Shown here in pieces: positions 37,020 to 46,284 of a stretch of DNA of 47,494 bases; positions within the stretch are counted from its first letter, which is position 1; every line of letters starts with the position of its first letter. A program made the position numbers and the translations under genes. The DNA lies in assembly GCA_031285685.1 (NCBI GenBank), contig JAITVS010000209.1, positions 1 through 47,494 on the forward strand, given 5' to 3'. Below the pieces are notes generated by a model. The model had not been told where the DNA came from. It saw only the letters and a list, made by a program, of their open reading frames with translations, and did no database searches. Source of the DNA: Tannerella sp. Lineage in GTDB: Bacteria > Bacteroidota > Bacteroidia > Bacteroidales > Tannerellaceae.

Positions 37020-38777
37020 TTACGAACAGATCCTCTCCTTGATCAATGCATCAACCTGTTTATCGTAATCATTAAACTTCTCGCTCTTATATTCCGAATA
37101 GTTCATCTGTTTAAATAAATTGATCAGTCTTTTAAAATATTCGGATACCTCAGTAAAGTTTGCATACAAAAATTCCGCACGGCATAACTCAATGATCTTT
37201 TTAAGCATATATTCCTGGCGTTCCAACGGGCAAACCGCATCAATAGCATCAAATGCATCTTGTTGTAATATCACGAAGTCTATCAACTCCGATTTCCAGA
37301 ATATGACATGATAATCTACCGGAACCCCGTCATCTCCCAGAATATTTATCTGTTCGGAAATCTCTTTCCCACGTTGCATACGGGTCTTCACCTCGTTTAC
37401 CATATCAATCCAGTCCGGTGATATATGTTTGGAGATATATTCGTTAAATTCAGGATATTCAAGATATTTCGAATAACTGTCTATCGGGTTCACGGCCGGA
37501 TAACGTTTACGGTCAGCACGTGCCTGCTCCAACGCATAGAAACAACGTGCCACTTTTTTAGTATTTTCAGTAACAGGCTCTTTCAGATTTCCCCCTGCAG
37601 GAGAAACCGTACCGATAAAAGTTACCGAACCCGTATTCCCATTCTCCAGGACAACCATTCCGGCACGGGCATAGAAGTTTGCTACAATAGCGGATAAATC
37701 CATCGGGAATGCATCCTGTCCGGGTAATTCTTCCAGGCGGTTGGACATCTCACGCAAAGCCTGTGCCCAGCGGGATGTAGAGTCTGCCATCAAAAGAACT
37801 TTCAGACCCATGGTTCGATAATATTCCGCAATAGTCATTGCCGTATAAACAGAAGCCTCACGCGCTGCTACCGGCATATTTGACGTATTTGCAATAATAA
37901 CGGTACGTTCCATCAATTTACGCCCCGTATGCGGATCTACCAGTTCCGGAAATTCCACAAAGATCTCAACCACCTCATTTGCGCGCTCGCCACAGGCAGC
38001 CATAATTACGATATCGGCTTCCGCCTGTTTTGATATGGCATGTTGAAGCACGGTTTTTCCTGTTCCGAACGGCCCCGGAATAAATCCGGTACCTCCTTCA
38101 ACAATCGGATTGACAGTATCAATAATACGCACGCCTGTCTCCAATAATTTGTACGGACGCGGTTTTTCTTTATAACACATAATGGGCTTTTTAACCGGCC
38201 ATTTTTGTGTCATTGTAATTTCATGATCATTTCCGGCTTCGTCAGTAACAATGGCTATCACCTGTTCAACCGTATATTTTCCGGCACCAACAACGGATTT
38301 CACCAGATACGTTCCCTCAAAAACAAAAGGAACCATGATCCGGTGAGGTTGTGAATTTTCCTCCACTTCTCCCAACCATGAACCGGCAATAACCGTATCA
38401 CCGGCTTTTGCCAGCGGCTTGAAATCCCACAAACGCTCTTTATCCAATGGAAATGTAGATTCTCCGCGACGAAGAAAAACTCCGTCCATCTTATCCAGGT
38501 CATTCTGTAATCCGTCATAATTGCGCGATAACATTCCCGGCCCCAGCGTCACCTCAAGCATATGCCCCATAAACTCGGCTTCATCGCCGACTTTCATTCC
38601 ACGCGTACTTTCAAACACCTGTACATAAGCATTTTTCCCGATAACCTTAATAACTTCCGACATCAGACGTACATTACCGATGGTAATATAACATATCTCA
38701 TTCTGCGAAACAGCGCCGTCTACTTCTACCGTCACAAGGTTCGAAACAATACCTTTTACAATTCCTTTAGTAGCCAT
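37020..38777 (-). CDS. A/V-type ATPase catalytic subunit A
   Basis: Catalytic subunit of 585 residues that hydrolyses or makes ATP in the A3B3 head. Walker A is GPFGTGKT at residues 235-242; the catalytic glutamate region is AACGERANEVVEI, and the Walker B/adenine region includes LLMADSTSRWAQALREMSNRLEELPGQDAFPMDLS. A non-homologous insertion, the mark of A/V-type A subunits (about 120-195, WLGEVEENSQPHRI), is present. It lies three bases after the DUF2764 gene and 30 bases before subunit B. Confidence 0.96.
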   Translation of the reverse strand: MATKGIVKGIVSNLVTVEVDGAVSQNEICYITIGNVRLMSEVIKVIGKNAYVQVFESTRGMKVGDEAEFMGHMLEVTLGPGMLSRNYDGLQNDLDKMDGVFLRRGESTFPLDKERLWDFKPLAKAGDTVIAGSWLGEVEENSQPHRIMVPFVFEGTYLVKSVVGAGKYTVEQVIAIVTDEAGNDHEITMTQKWPVKKPIMCYKEKPRPYKLLETGVRIIDTVNPIVEGGTGFIPGPFGTGKTVLQHAISKQAEADIVIMAACGERANEVVEIFVEFPELVDPHTGRKLMERTVIIANTSNMPVAAREASVYTAMTIAEYYRTMGLKVLLMADSTSRWAQALREMSNRLEELPGQDAFPMDLSAIVANFYARAGMVVLENGNTGSVTFIGTVSPAGGNLKEPVTENTKKVARCFYALEQARADRKRYPAVNPIDSYSKYLEYPEFNEYISKHISPDWIDMVNEVKTRMQRGKEISEQINILGDDGVPVDYHVIFWKSELIDFVILQQDAFDAIDAVCPLERQEYMLKKIIELCRAEFLYANFTEVSEYFKRLINLFKQMNYSEYKSEKFNDYDKQVDALIKERICS

Positions 38778-38780
38778 AAT

Positions 38781-39653
38781 TTATTTATTATTTTTCTTAA
38801 ATTCTTCCAATGTGTCCGAACTTTCCTGTTTCATATCCGAAACAAGTTTCCGGAAAGTCTTTTCGCCACGCACCTTATCTAATAAGATCCATCGTTCAAT
38901 CATTTCAAGACGCAGCATATATGCAATAACACTCTCTATATCGAATGTTTTAAAAAACGTATTGTCATCAAGCCATTTCCAGCGCAAAGCATCCAGATGT
39001 TTCTCGCGCATGATCAGATCCTGATCTTCTGCAATCTGCACAATTTCAGTTATATAATCCAAAGTTTTCCCGATATTAAAATCGCGTGCGCTTGATTGGC
39101 GCAACTGCCGGGCTATTTCATTTTGTCCGATGATATAGCTGCTTTTATCCAGCCCGTATTTTTGACAATTCTGTGCCGTCAGGATATTTCCGATATTAAG
39201 ATTCATTTCAAACCATGAAGAGAGAAAAACATTTTTGCATTCAATCGCTTCATTATAATACAAAGCAGATATATAATCCTCCAATAATTGAAACTCAATT
39301 GACTCCGCTTCTTCAAAGCGTGCATAATATCTTCTTATGAATTTAACAAAATAGGCGGGCACCGGTATTTTCTCCGGCACCTTATCCTCTTCTTGCAACA
39401 GATTACAGATCTCACGAATCTCTTCTGCGGAAAAATTACCTCTTCCATCAAATTTATTTTCGGATATCTTCCTCAAAAAGGATAATAAATTATGATTGTC
39501 ATATTTAAAGAAAAGCCAGCGCATAAGCTGCTTATCCTGGTCAGACAATATCGTATCCAATTCTGTCTTAAATTCCGAAACCGAATATGTCAGTTTCGTA
39601 TCATCCAGTGTAACAGAAGGTAATCCTGCTATTAAACAATAGTATTTACTCAT
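38781..39653 (-). CDS. DUF2764 protein of the A/V-type ATPase operon
   Basis: Soluble, helix-rich protein of 290 residues (MSKYYCLIAGLPSVTLDDTK ...) of the DUF2764 family, which is regularly encoded inside ATPase operons of Bacteroidetes and related bacteria. No biochemical role is established. It occupies the slot between subunits E and A, where other bacterial operons carry the C subunit, so it may substitute for it (inference from position and helical character). The start overlaps the subunit E stop by one base (TGATG). Confidence 0.85.
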   Translation of the reverse strand: MSKYYCLIAGLPSVTLDDTKLTYSVSEFKTELDTILSDQDKQLMRWLFFKYDNHNLLSFLRKISENKFDGRGNFSAEEIREICNLLQEEDKVPEKIPVPAYFVKFIRRYYARFEEAESIEFQLLEDYISALYYNEAIECKNVFLSSWFEMNLNIGNILTAQNCQKYGLDKSSYIIGQNEIARQLRQSSARDFNIGKTLDYITEIVQIAEDQDLIMREKHLDALRWKWLDDNTFFKTFDIESVIAYMLRLEMIERWILLDKVRGEKTFRKLVSDMKQESSDTLEEFKKNNK

Positions 39654-40243
39654 CAGAAAAGCATTTCAATCAATTGTGGACGCAAAAACTCTTTAAAATA
39701 GGCAATAAACTCCTCCTCACCAAAGCTTATTTTATAAGCTCCGTCAGCAGGAATCAATGTGAATGAAGTCTTTTTACCATTTACCTGCTCAATCTTTACT
39801 CCTTTGTCAAGCAATCCTTTGGCATTTGCTTCAAAATAATCTATCAAGGATTTTTGATCTGCTGTCTGAATAGTAATCCCTTCATTTTTCACCCATTCTT
39901 TTGCGATTTCAAGCATGGTTTTCTGCATAAAAGTCACGTCCGTCGTTGTCGCTTTTATATTATCGGTTACAATTTTATCAGTTATAAGATTCGCCACTTC
40001 ACTTTTCAACGCCTCCACTGCCTGAGATGCAAACAAACGCAATTCCGCTTCGGTATTCCGCTTCAATCCCTCAGCATTCTTTTCCGCATCTGCAATTATT
40101 TGCTTCGCTTTATCTTCTGCCTCACGAATAACGGTTTCCTCCTGCTCCTTTGCAGCAGCAATAATTCTGTTGGCTTCCTCATTACCTTTTTCTACGCCTT
40201 CTTTGTAGATTTTATCAGTCAGTTCCTGAATCTTTGTATCCAT
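39653..40243 (-). CDS. A/V-type ATPase subunit E (peripheral stalk)
   Basis: Peripheral-stalk subunit of 196 residues and first gene of the operon. The N-terminal half is a long charged helix (KIYKEGVEKGNEEANRIIAAAKEQEETVIREAEDKAKQIIADAEKNAE) expected to form the right-handed stalk coil. The C-terminal domain binds the head. No gene for its usual partner G/H is present in the operon. A minus-strand TAACTTTG box at 40280-40287 lies just upstream. Confidence 0.9.
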   Translation of the reverse strand: MDTKIQELTDKIYKEGVEKGNEEANRIIAAAKEQEETVIREAEDKAKQIIADAEKNAEGLKRNTEAELRLFASQAVEALKSEVANLITDKIVTDNIKATTTDVTFMQKTMLEIAKEWVKNEGITIQTADQKSLIDYFEANAKGLLDKGVKIEQVNGKKTSFTLIPADGAYKISFGEEEFIAYFKEFLRPQLIEMLF

Positions 40244-40279
40244 ATGCTATCTATTTTTCTTTATTGATCCTTCAAGCCA

Positions 40280-40287
40280 CAAAGTTA
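40280..40287 (-). promoter_or_regulatory. -7 promoter box for the ATPase operon
   Basis: TAACTTTG on the minus strand, 36 bases before the subunit E ATG at 40243. No strong -33 match is visible. The rest of the 40244-40527 gap is AT-rich and holds only this box and the divergent histone promoter. Confidence 0.5.
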
Positions 40288-40432
40288 AAATTTTAAACTT
40301 ACGAAAAAATACTTTATAATGAAAAAAAGTAAAAAAAATACACAAAAAGGTTGCATATATGTAATTGTAACCACTTTTATGTGTATTTATTCCATTTTTA
40401 CGATCTTTCATATAAAAGTTTTCAACGAAACC

Positions 40433-40462
40433 TTTGTATATTTCAATAATTATATATCTTTG
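40433..40462 (+). promoter_or_regulatory. Promoter of the Hc1-like histone gene
   Basis: TTTG (40433-40436), 18 bases, TATCTTTG (40455-40462), one of the best Bacteroidetes -33/-7 matches in the window. It is followed by a purine/A-rich leader of about 65 bases without a Shine-Dalgarno sequence. Confidence 0.7.
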
Positions 40463-40527
40463 CAACGTAAAAAATAAAAGAAATATAAAACAACTAATTG
40501 ATTATTAAACATTTAAACAAAAAGAAA

Positions 40528-40704
40528 ATGGAAAAATTAGCAAAACAAATCGAAAGCACATTCAACGCTTTCTTGGAAGATGCAAGCGCTCAAATCGAAA
40601 AAGGAAACAAAGCAGCTGGAACACGTGCACGTAAAGCATCTTTGGAAATGGAAAAAATGTTGAAAGAATTCAGAAAAAAATCTTTGGAATCTTCAAAGAA
40701 ATAA
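40528..40704 (+). CDS. Histone H1-like Hc1 DNA-binding protein
   Basis: Very small, Lys-rich protein of 58 residues (MEKLAKQIESTFNAFLEDAS ... KKSLESSKK). It resembles the Hc1-type 'histone H1-like' proteins common in Bacteroidetes, thought to bind DNA and condense the nucleoid. The ATG at 40528 is chosen over the in-frame upstream codon at 40498 because it follows the A-rich leader and the product then matches the expected length. A strong promoter and its own terminator indicate a single, probably highly expressed gene. Confidence 0.88.
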   Translation: MEKLAKQIESTFNAFLEDASAQIEKGNKAAGTRARKASLEMEKMLKEFRKKSLESSKK

Positions 40705-40718
40705 TATCTTACAACATA

Positions 40719-40761
40719 AAAAAAATGAGAAAATTGCGGCATGTGGTTTTCTCATTTTTTT
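40719..40761 (+). terminator. Intrinsic terminator of the Hc1-like gene
   Basis: A 15-bp perfect repeat AAAAAAATGAGAAAA / TTTTCTCATTTTTTT around a 13-base loop lies 15 bases after the stop and ends in a T run. Confidence 0.8.
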
Positions 40762-40875
40762 ATAAATAAGTCTCAGACAAATACTCGCCACCTCAGCCTA
40801 TTGATTTACCTCACCAATGACTCTCGTTGCATTTTTTCACAAAAAAGGTTACAAAATCTTAATCGAACAACATAA

Positions 40876-40907
40876 TTTGAATACAAAAAAAGGTTTAAGT
40901 ATTTTTG
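40876..40907 (+). promoter_or_regulatory. Promoter of the GH109-like gene
   Basis: TTTG (40876-40879), 20 bases, TATTTTTG (40900-40907); the ATG follows at 40938. Confidence 0.6.
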
Positions 40908-40937
40908 TCCTTTATTATACAACAATCAAAATATAAA

Positions 40938-42342
40938 ATGGAAAATACACGTCGCAACTTCATCAAACAGGTTACAGCAGCTGGTATAGGCGCCGCCGGA
41001 TTAACAATCGCAGATCACGCCGCAGCTACCGTAAAGAACTCTCCAGAAACGCAACAAAAGAAAAAAAAGCACCGGCAAGGACGATGGCAAATTAAAATTC
41101 GGATTTATAGGCACGGGTTCCCGTTGCCAGGAACACATTAATAATGTTCTTGCGATCGATGATACGAAGATTGTTGCCATATGTGATATACAACAAGGAC
41201 CTTTGGAAAGAACCCTTAAGCATATAGCCAAGTTCAATGTTCCCGAACCTAAAGTTTACACCGGAAGTGAGCGTGAATTTGAAAAGATGCTTAATAACGA
41301 GGATTTTGACTGTGTCATAATAGCCAGTCCGTGGGAATGGCACGTACCGATGTCCGTCGCTGCGATGAAAGCCGGTGTTCCGTACGTGGGAGTAGAAGTA
41401 TCAGCCGCCAATACTGTGGAAGAATGCTGGGACTTGGTTAATGTTTCCGAAGCAACCGGAAGTCAGCTCAACATTCTGGAAAATGTATGTTATCGCCGGG
41501 ATGTAATGGCTGCATTAAACATGACGCGCCAGGGATTATTCGGAGAAATGATACACGGAACATGTGGTTATCAGCACGATTTACGCGATGTGAAATTCAA
41601 TGACGGTGCAAGTTATACTTATAAAGAAGGAGGCGAACTGCGCATGGGACCGACAGCCTACGCTGAAGCCCAATGGCGAACACAACACTCCGTGACGCGT
41701 AACGGGGACATCTATCCGACACACGGAATAGGTCCTGTTGCAAATTGTATGAATATCAATCACGGAAACCGCTTTCTTTCCTTAAGCGCAATGGCGACAA
41801 AATCGCGCGGTCTCCATAATTTCATTGTAGAAAAAGGTGGTTCCAACCATCCGTACGCAAAAATAAACTTTAATTTGGGTGATATCGTAACATCCATGAT
41901 TAAATGTGCGAACGGAGAAACGATCATTGTAACGCATGATACAAACTTGCCACGCCCATACTCATTGGGGTTCCGTATTCAGGGCACTAACGGACTATGG
42001 ATGAACGACGGAGATCATGTATATATAGAAGGAGAATCCAAACCGCATCGCTGGGATGAGTCCGACGCGTGGTTTAAAAAATATGACCACAAATTATGGA
42101 GTTCACTTGAGGCTAAAGCCAAAGAGGCCGGTCACGGAGGGATGGACTTTATCATGATGTATGACTTTATAGATGCCATACGCAATAAAAAAACAGTCCC
42201 GATGGATTGCTACGATGCAGCAGCCTGGAGTGCTATTTCCGGCTTATCGGAAATGTCTGTCGCCCGTGGCGGCGCATTGGTAGACTTTCCTGACTTTACC
42301 CGGGGACAGTGGATTCATCGTAAACCTGCGTTTGCAATATAA
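40938..42342 (+). pseudogene. GH109-like Gfo/Idh/MocA-fold glycosidase, interrupted by a frameshift
   Basis: The reading frame from 40938 starts with a twin-arginine signal (MENTRRNFIKQVTAAGIGAAGL) but leaves the gene's frame at an A8 tract, 41061-41068. The remainder, including the Rossmann motif FGFIGTGSRCQEH, continues in the +1 frame to 42342. One A fewer would join both parts into about 467 residues. The body shows NAD-dependent GH109 features: YPTHGIGPVANCMNINHGNRF, and EVSAANTVEECW in place of the EKP lysine motif. GH109 enzymes remove alpha-linked GalNAc by an NAD-assisted mechanism. The break may be a sequencing error, a phase-variable switch or a real mutation. GH109 placement is by motif memory, moderately sure. 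Confidence 0.75.
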
Positions 42343-42389
42343 TAAGACAAAAAAAGGAAGTTCTGCAACTTCCTTTTTTTTGTCTTATT
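42341..42389. terminator. Bidirectional terminator between the GH109-like and TlpA-like genes
   Basis: A long stem AATAAGACAAAAAAAGGAAG / CTTCCTTTTTTTTGTCTTAT (one extra T) with a short CTGC loop. It includes the stop codons of both convergent genes (42340-42342 and 42385-42387) and carries A/T tracts suited to termination in both directions. Confidence 0.85.
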
Positions 42390-43476
42390 TACTCAACACT
42401 TCAGCAACTTTACTCTTCAGGTTATCTCCACGCAAATCACGTGCAAGAATAGTTCCGTCGGGTCCGAACAGTATAATATGAGGAATACCCTGAATACCGT
42501 ACAGTTCTGTTGGAACAGCCTGCGCATCAAGAATCTGAGACCACGTATTTCCGTCTTCGTCTATTGCACGAAGAGTAGCTTCTCGCTGATCCCATACGGC
42601 AACACTTACCACATCAAACAGATCGCCTTTGTATTTATTATATACTTCTGCTATTATAGGCGCCTCCATACGACAAGGCCTGCACCATGACGCCCAGAAA
42701 TCGACAAGCACATATTTTCCTTTTCCCACATAATCGGAAAGAGATGCCGATGAGCCGTCCAAATTACCATTTTCTATCGTAAAATCGACAAAAGGTTTTC
42801 CGACAGCAGTCTGACCAAGCTTATTGTAATACTCCACCATTTGTTTGACCGGACCAAAATTCAAAACATTCTCTCCCACAAGCTTGCTGGCTTCATTAAA
42901 CAATTCCTCAGAAGGCTCTATCTGATTCTGCATCCACGTATAAAAAACCATTGCTCCCAGCATATCATCAGAGTGATCTTTCAGATAGGCCTTCGGCAAC
43001 TCATTCAATTCAAGAAAAAGATCATCGACGATTTTTTCCTGTGCATTCCTTTGTTCATCTGCCGGAAGAGACATATCCACATCCGCCAGCTTTTCTCTTG
43101 CCTGCACAATAACATCTGCACTCTTCGATAAAAATTCATTCATTTTCTCCGTCAGAATATTCCCTTTTGCACTGTAAGGATCCGCCATATCAACCGTCAT
43201 GGATCCTTTTTCCAGGATGATATTGGCCTGAAGATTCCGAAGCGTCAAACTTCGCGCCATCGCACTATCCGCAACGCCTTTAAATATGAATTTCTTATCT
43301 GATACTACTGCACTATCCACAATAAGACCATCGTTATAATCAGTCATATATACGACTTCGCCGTTTTCTATCCCATCCGGAACAAGACCATTTAATACAT
43401 ACTCATTTTTTGTACCGCCACAAGCAACTAACATTGCTATACAGAACGGTATAACAACAAAACTGATTTTCTTCAT
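42385..43476 (-). CDS. TlpA-like thioredoxin-fold lipoprotein with DUF4369 domain
   Basis: Envelope thiol-disulfide reductase of 363 residues. The start at 43476 gives a lipoprotein signal MKKISFVVIPFCIAMLVAC with Cys19; an upstream start at 43545 adds a non-signal extension. Residues about 25-120 form the DUF4369 domain (YVLNGLVPDGIENGEVVYMTDY), followed by a helical linker. The thioredoxin domain carries DFWASWCRPCRMEAP with redox cysteines C265 and C268, plus the cis-Pro loop in GIPHIILFGPDG. A minus-strand TAATTTTG box at 43512-43519 may be its -7 element. Substrate unknown. Confidence 0.9.
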   Translation of the reverse strand: MKKISFVVIPFCIAMLVACGGTKNEYVLNGLVPDGIENGEVVYMTDYNDGLIVDSAVVSDKKFIFKGVADSAMARSLTLRNLQANIILEKGSMTVDMADPYSAKGNILTEKMNEFLSKSADVIVQAREKLADVDMSLPADEQRNAQEKIVDDLFLELNELPKAYLKDHSDDMLGAMVFYTWMQNQIEPSEELFNEASKLVGENVLNFGPVKQMVEYYNKLGQTAVGKPFVDFTIENGNLDGSSASLSDYVGKGKYVLVDFWASWCRPCRMEAPIIAEVYNKYKGDLFDVVSVAVWDQREATLRAIDEDGNTWSQILDAQAVPTELYGIQGIPHIILFGPDGTILARDLRGDNLKSKVAEVLSK

Positions 43477-43584
43477 TTTAAAATATTTATTTTTTTCTTC
43501 ACAACATGCAGCAAAATTAGCATTAATTTCCGAAAAATACACCATTCATTTTTTTAATTGATTATACATATCTGTATTTTTTAC

Positions 43585-43592
43585 TATATTTG
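43585..43592 (+). promoter_or_regulatory. -7 promoter box for the M3 peptidase gene
   Basis: TATATTTG, 21 bases before the ATG at 43614. The nearest TTG upstream (43558-43560) is 24 bases away, a little long for a -33 element. Confidence 0.5.
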
Positions 43593-43613
43593 TATCCTTA
43601 AAATAAAACAACA

Positions 43614-45734
43614 ATGAAAAAAACATTTTTAATCATCATATTATCAGCAATATTCATAAACATACTGAATGCTGCCAACCCCTTATTAGGTAGATTCAAA
43701 ACACCCCGTGAGACCATACCTTTTAACAAGGTTAAAAATGAACACTTCATTCCGGCATTTGATGAGAGTTGCAAACAATTAAACGAAGAAATAATTAAAA
43801 TCATAAGCAATCCGGATTCCCCCACTTTCGAGAATACAATTGTAGCGCTTGAAAGAAGCGGTTCTTTATTAAAACGCGTTTCCGGTGTATTTTACGGATT
43901 GCTCGATACCGAAAATGACGATGAACTACTTGAGATAGCCCAGATCATCTCACCTCAAATATCAGCCTGCCATCATAACACGTATTTGAACGATACTTTA
44001 TTTTCACGGGTAAAAGAAATCTATCAAAACAGAATAGCTCTTAATCTTTCAACAGAAGATTCGCGTTTGCTGCAAAAAACATACAACGCCTTTTTTGACA
44101 ACGGGGCAAACCTTTCTCCTGAAAACAAAGAAAGATATCGCGAAATAAGTACCGAGCTGAACTTGTTGGAACTGAAGTTTAACCACAATGTCCTGAAAGA
44201 TGAAAACTGCTTTGAGATGCTGCTGGTTGATAAAAAAGAGGTAGCCGGACTACCGGAAAATGTACTCGAAATGGCGGCGATGGAAGCTAAAAACAGAGAT
44301 CAGAACGGCTGGCTCTTCACCCTGTCCGAACCCAGTTATGTTCCATTCATGCGTGACGCTGAAAATCGGGAATTACGGGAAAAAATGTACCGGGCAAGAG
44401 TAAATGTCGGTAATAACGACAACGAATATGACAATAAAGAAATCGTAAAAAAGATTGTCAATATAAGGTTGGAGGTTGCACGCATGATGGGATTTCAGAA
44501 TTATGCGGAATATGTACTGAAAGACCGGATGGCAAAAGATGAAGAAAATGTCATAGACCTCTTGCAGGAATTACTCGATTACTATAAGCCTCTTGCCATT
44601 AACGAATATAACACCATCCAGGGATACGTTTCCGGACGTGAAAACATTGATGACTTTACTGTAATGCCATGGGATTGGAGTTATTATTCGGAAAAACTGA
44701 AGGATCTGCATTTTAAAATTAACGATGAAATGACGCGTCCTTACTTTGAGCTTGAACGTGTAAGACAAGGCATATTCAACCTTGCAACAAAACTTTATGG
44801 TATTACTTTTAAAGAAAACAAAAAAATTCCGGTATACAACTCTGATGTACAAGCATATGAAGTATTTGACAAAAGAGGTAATTTTGTTGCTGTTCTGTAT
44901 ACGGATTTTTTCCAGCGTCCGACCAAAATGTCCGGTGCATGGATGAACAATTTCCAGGGACAATATATTGATGAAGAAGAAAAAGACCATCGTCCGCATG
45001 TTATCATTGTAATGAATTTCAGCGCTCCGACAGAAACAAAGCCTACACTTCTTACATATTCCGAAGTAGAAACCTTTCTTCATGAATTCGGGCATGCTCT
45101 TCATGGGATGCTTAGTAAATGCACCTACGAAAGCCTGTCGGGCACTAATGTGGAACCGGACTTTGCCGAATTGCCATCACAAATTATGGAAAACTGGCTA
45201 AAAGAAAAAGATTTCCTGGACCTGTTAGCCGTTCATTATGAAACAGAAGAAAAAATACCCGCTAATATGGTAAAAAAATTAGTCGATGCAACCAATTTCA
45301 ACATCGGAAATAAATGCTGCCGCCAGTTAAGTTTCAGCCTGTTAGACATAGCATGGCATACCATAACGGTACCTTTTGACGGCAATTTTGAAGAATTCGA
45401 AAAAACGGCATGGGAATCGGCGATGACATTACCCGAAGTACCCAACACATTAATGACCACTTCTTTCGGACATATCTTTACAGACAATGAATACGCGGCA
45501 GGATATTACGGATATAAATGGGCGGAAGTACTTGAAGCAGACGCTTTTGCCGCATTTAAAGAAGCCGGCATATTCAGTAAGGCAGTTGCAACATCTTTTC
45601 TGGATAACGTTCTGAGTAAAGGTGATACGGATGATCCGAACAGGCTTTATATTCGCTTCCGCTGCCAGCAACCGACCATAACCGCACTGTTACAGCGTAA
45701 TGGTATTGCATATAACAAGATTAAAAAACGATGA
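43614..45734 (+). CDS. Peptidase family M3, peptidyl-dipeptidase Dcp-like
   Basis: Zinc peptidase of 706 residues that cuts oligopeptides, probably removing C-terminal dipeptides as Dcp does. An N-terminal signal (MKKTFLIIILSAIFINILNA) suggests export. The zinc site HEFGH is at residues 490-494 within FLHEFGHALHGML, and the third ligand is E519 in DFAELPSQ. The length and helical body (LRxKMYRARVNVG, MMGFQNYAEYVLKDRMA) are typical of M3A. Dcp versus oligopeptidase A cannot be settled by eye. The 98-base gap to the next gene holds the deaminase promoter. Confidence 0.92.
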   Translation: MKKTFLIIILSAIFINILNAANPLLGRFKTPRETIPFNKVKNEHFIPAFDESCKQLNEEIIKIISNPDSPTFENTIVALERSGSLLKRVSGVFYGLLDTENDDELLEIAQIISPQISACHHNTYLNDTLFSRVKEIYQNRIALNLSTEDSRLLQKTYNAFFDNGANLSPENKERYREISTELNLLELKFNHNVLKDENCFEMLLVDKKEVAGLPENVLEMAAMEAKNRDQNGWLFTLSEPSYVPFMRDAENRELREKMYRARVNVGNNDNEYDNKEIVKKIVNIRLEVARMMGFQNYAEYVLKDRMAKDEENVIDLLQELLDYYKPLAINEYNTIQGYVSGRENIDDFTVMPWDWSYYSEKLKDLHFKINDEMTRPYFELERVRQGIFNLATKLYGITFKENKKIPVYNSDVQAYEVFDKRGNFVAVLYTDFFQRPTKMSGAWMNNFQGQYIDEEEKDHRPHVIIVMNFSAPTETKPTLLTYSEVETFLHEFGHALHGMLSKCTYESLSGTNVEPDFAELPSQIMENWLKEKDFLDLLAVHYETEEKIPANMVKKLVDATNFNIGNKCCRQLSFSLLDIAWHTITVPFDGNFEEFEKTAWESAMTLPEVPNTLMTTSFGHIFTDNEYAAGYYGYKWAEVLEADAFAAFKEAGIFSKAVATSFLDNVLSKGDTDDPNRLYIRFRCQQPTITALLQRNGIAYNKIKKR

Positions 45735-45778
45735 TATATATTTATATTTTTTTAAACAGTCATTCTTCTTTTTTTTAG

Positions 45779-45786
45779 TACTTTTG
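45779..45786 (+). promoter_or_regulatory. -7 promoter box for the dCMP-deaminase-like gene
   Basis: TACTTTTG preceded by a T-rich run, 46 bases before the ATG at 45833. It may serve both the deaminase and the following peptidase gene. Confidence 0.5.
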
Positions 45787-45832
45787 TACGCTAAATTTTC
45801 AAAAATACTCCGGAATACTGTTCTTGAATTTT

Positions 45833-46273
45833 ATGATGACTGAAAAAGATAAAAAACAACATGAGGTTGATATCCGTTACCTGAGAATGGCTAAAATATG
45901 GGCTGAAAATTCATACTGTAAGCGCCGCCAGGTGGGCGCCCTAATTGTCAAAAATCAAATGATTATATCCGACGGATATAACGGCACTCCGGCCGGATTT
46001 GAAAATATATGCGAAGACGAAAACAATAAGACGAAACCGTATGTGCTTCATGCAGAAGCCAACGCGATAACCAAAGTCGCAGCATCAAACAATAATAGCG
46101 CCGGAGCAACAATATATGTCACATCTTCACCATGTATAGAATGTGCAAAACTGATCATACAGGCGGGCATAAAACGCGTCGTTTTCTCTGAAGAATATCA
46201 TACGGAAGAAGGAATCCTTCTTCTCAAGCGCGCAGGAATTATTGTAGATTTTATTGAAATGCAAACAATATAA
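45833..46273 (+). CDS. dCMP deaminase-like (ComEB family) cytidine/deoxycytidylate deaminase
   Basis: Cytoplasmic zinc deaminase of 146 residues, the likely source of dUMP for thymidylate synthesis. The zinc site is complete: H73 and catalytic E75 in HAEANAI, and C101 and C104 in SSPCIECAK. YCKRRQVGALIVKNQMIISDGYNGTPAG is the substrate-facing strand typical of dCMP deaminases. The ATG at 45833 is used; an upstream TTG at 45824 is in frame but unneeded. The next gene begins 11 bases after its stop, so the two form an operon. Confidence 0.92.
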   Translation: MMTEKDKKQHEVDIRYLRMAKIWAENSYCKRRQVGALIVKNQMIISDGYNGTPAGFENICEDENNKTKPYVLHAEANAITKVAASNNNSAGATIYVTSSPCIECAKLIIQAGIKRVVFSEEYHTEEGILLLKRAGIIVDFIEMQTI

Positions 46274-46284
46274 TAAATTTGAAA

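Noticed and set aside
40247-40465. 72-codon open frame on the minus strand upstream of the ATPase operon
   Set aside because: It covers the promoter boxes of both neighbours, is low in complexity and resembles no family, so it is taken as chance.
44571-45104. 177-codon open frame on the minus strand
   Set aside because: It is antisense to the zinc-site region of the M3 peptidase and has no recognisable domain or promoter.
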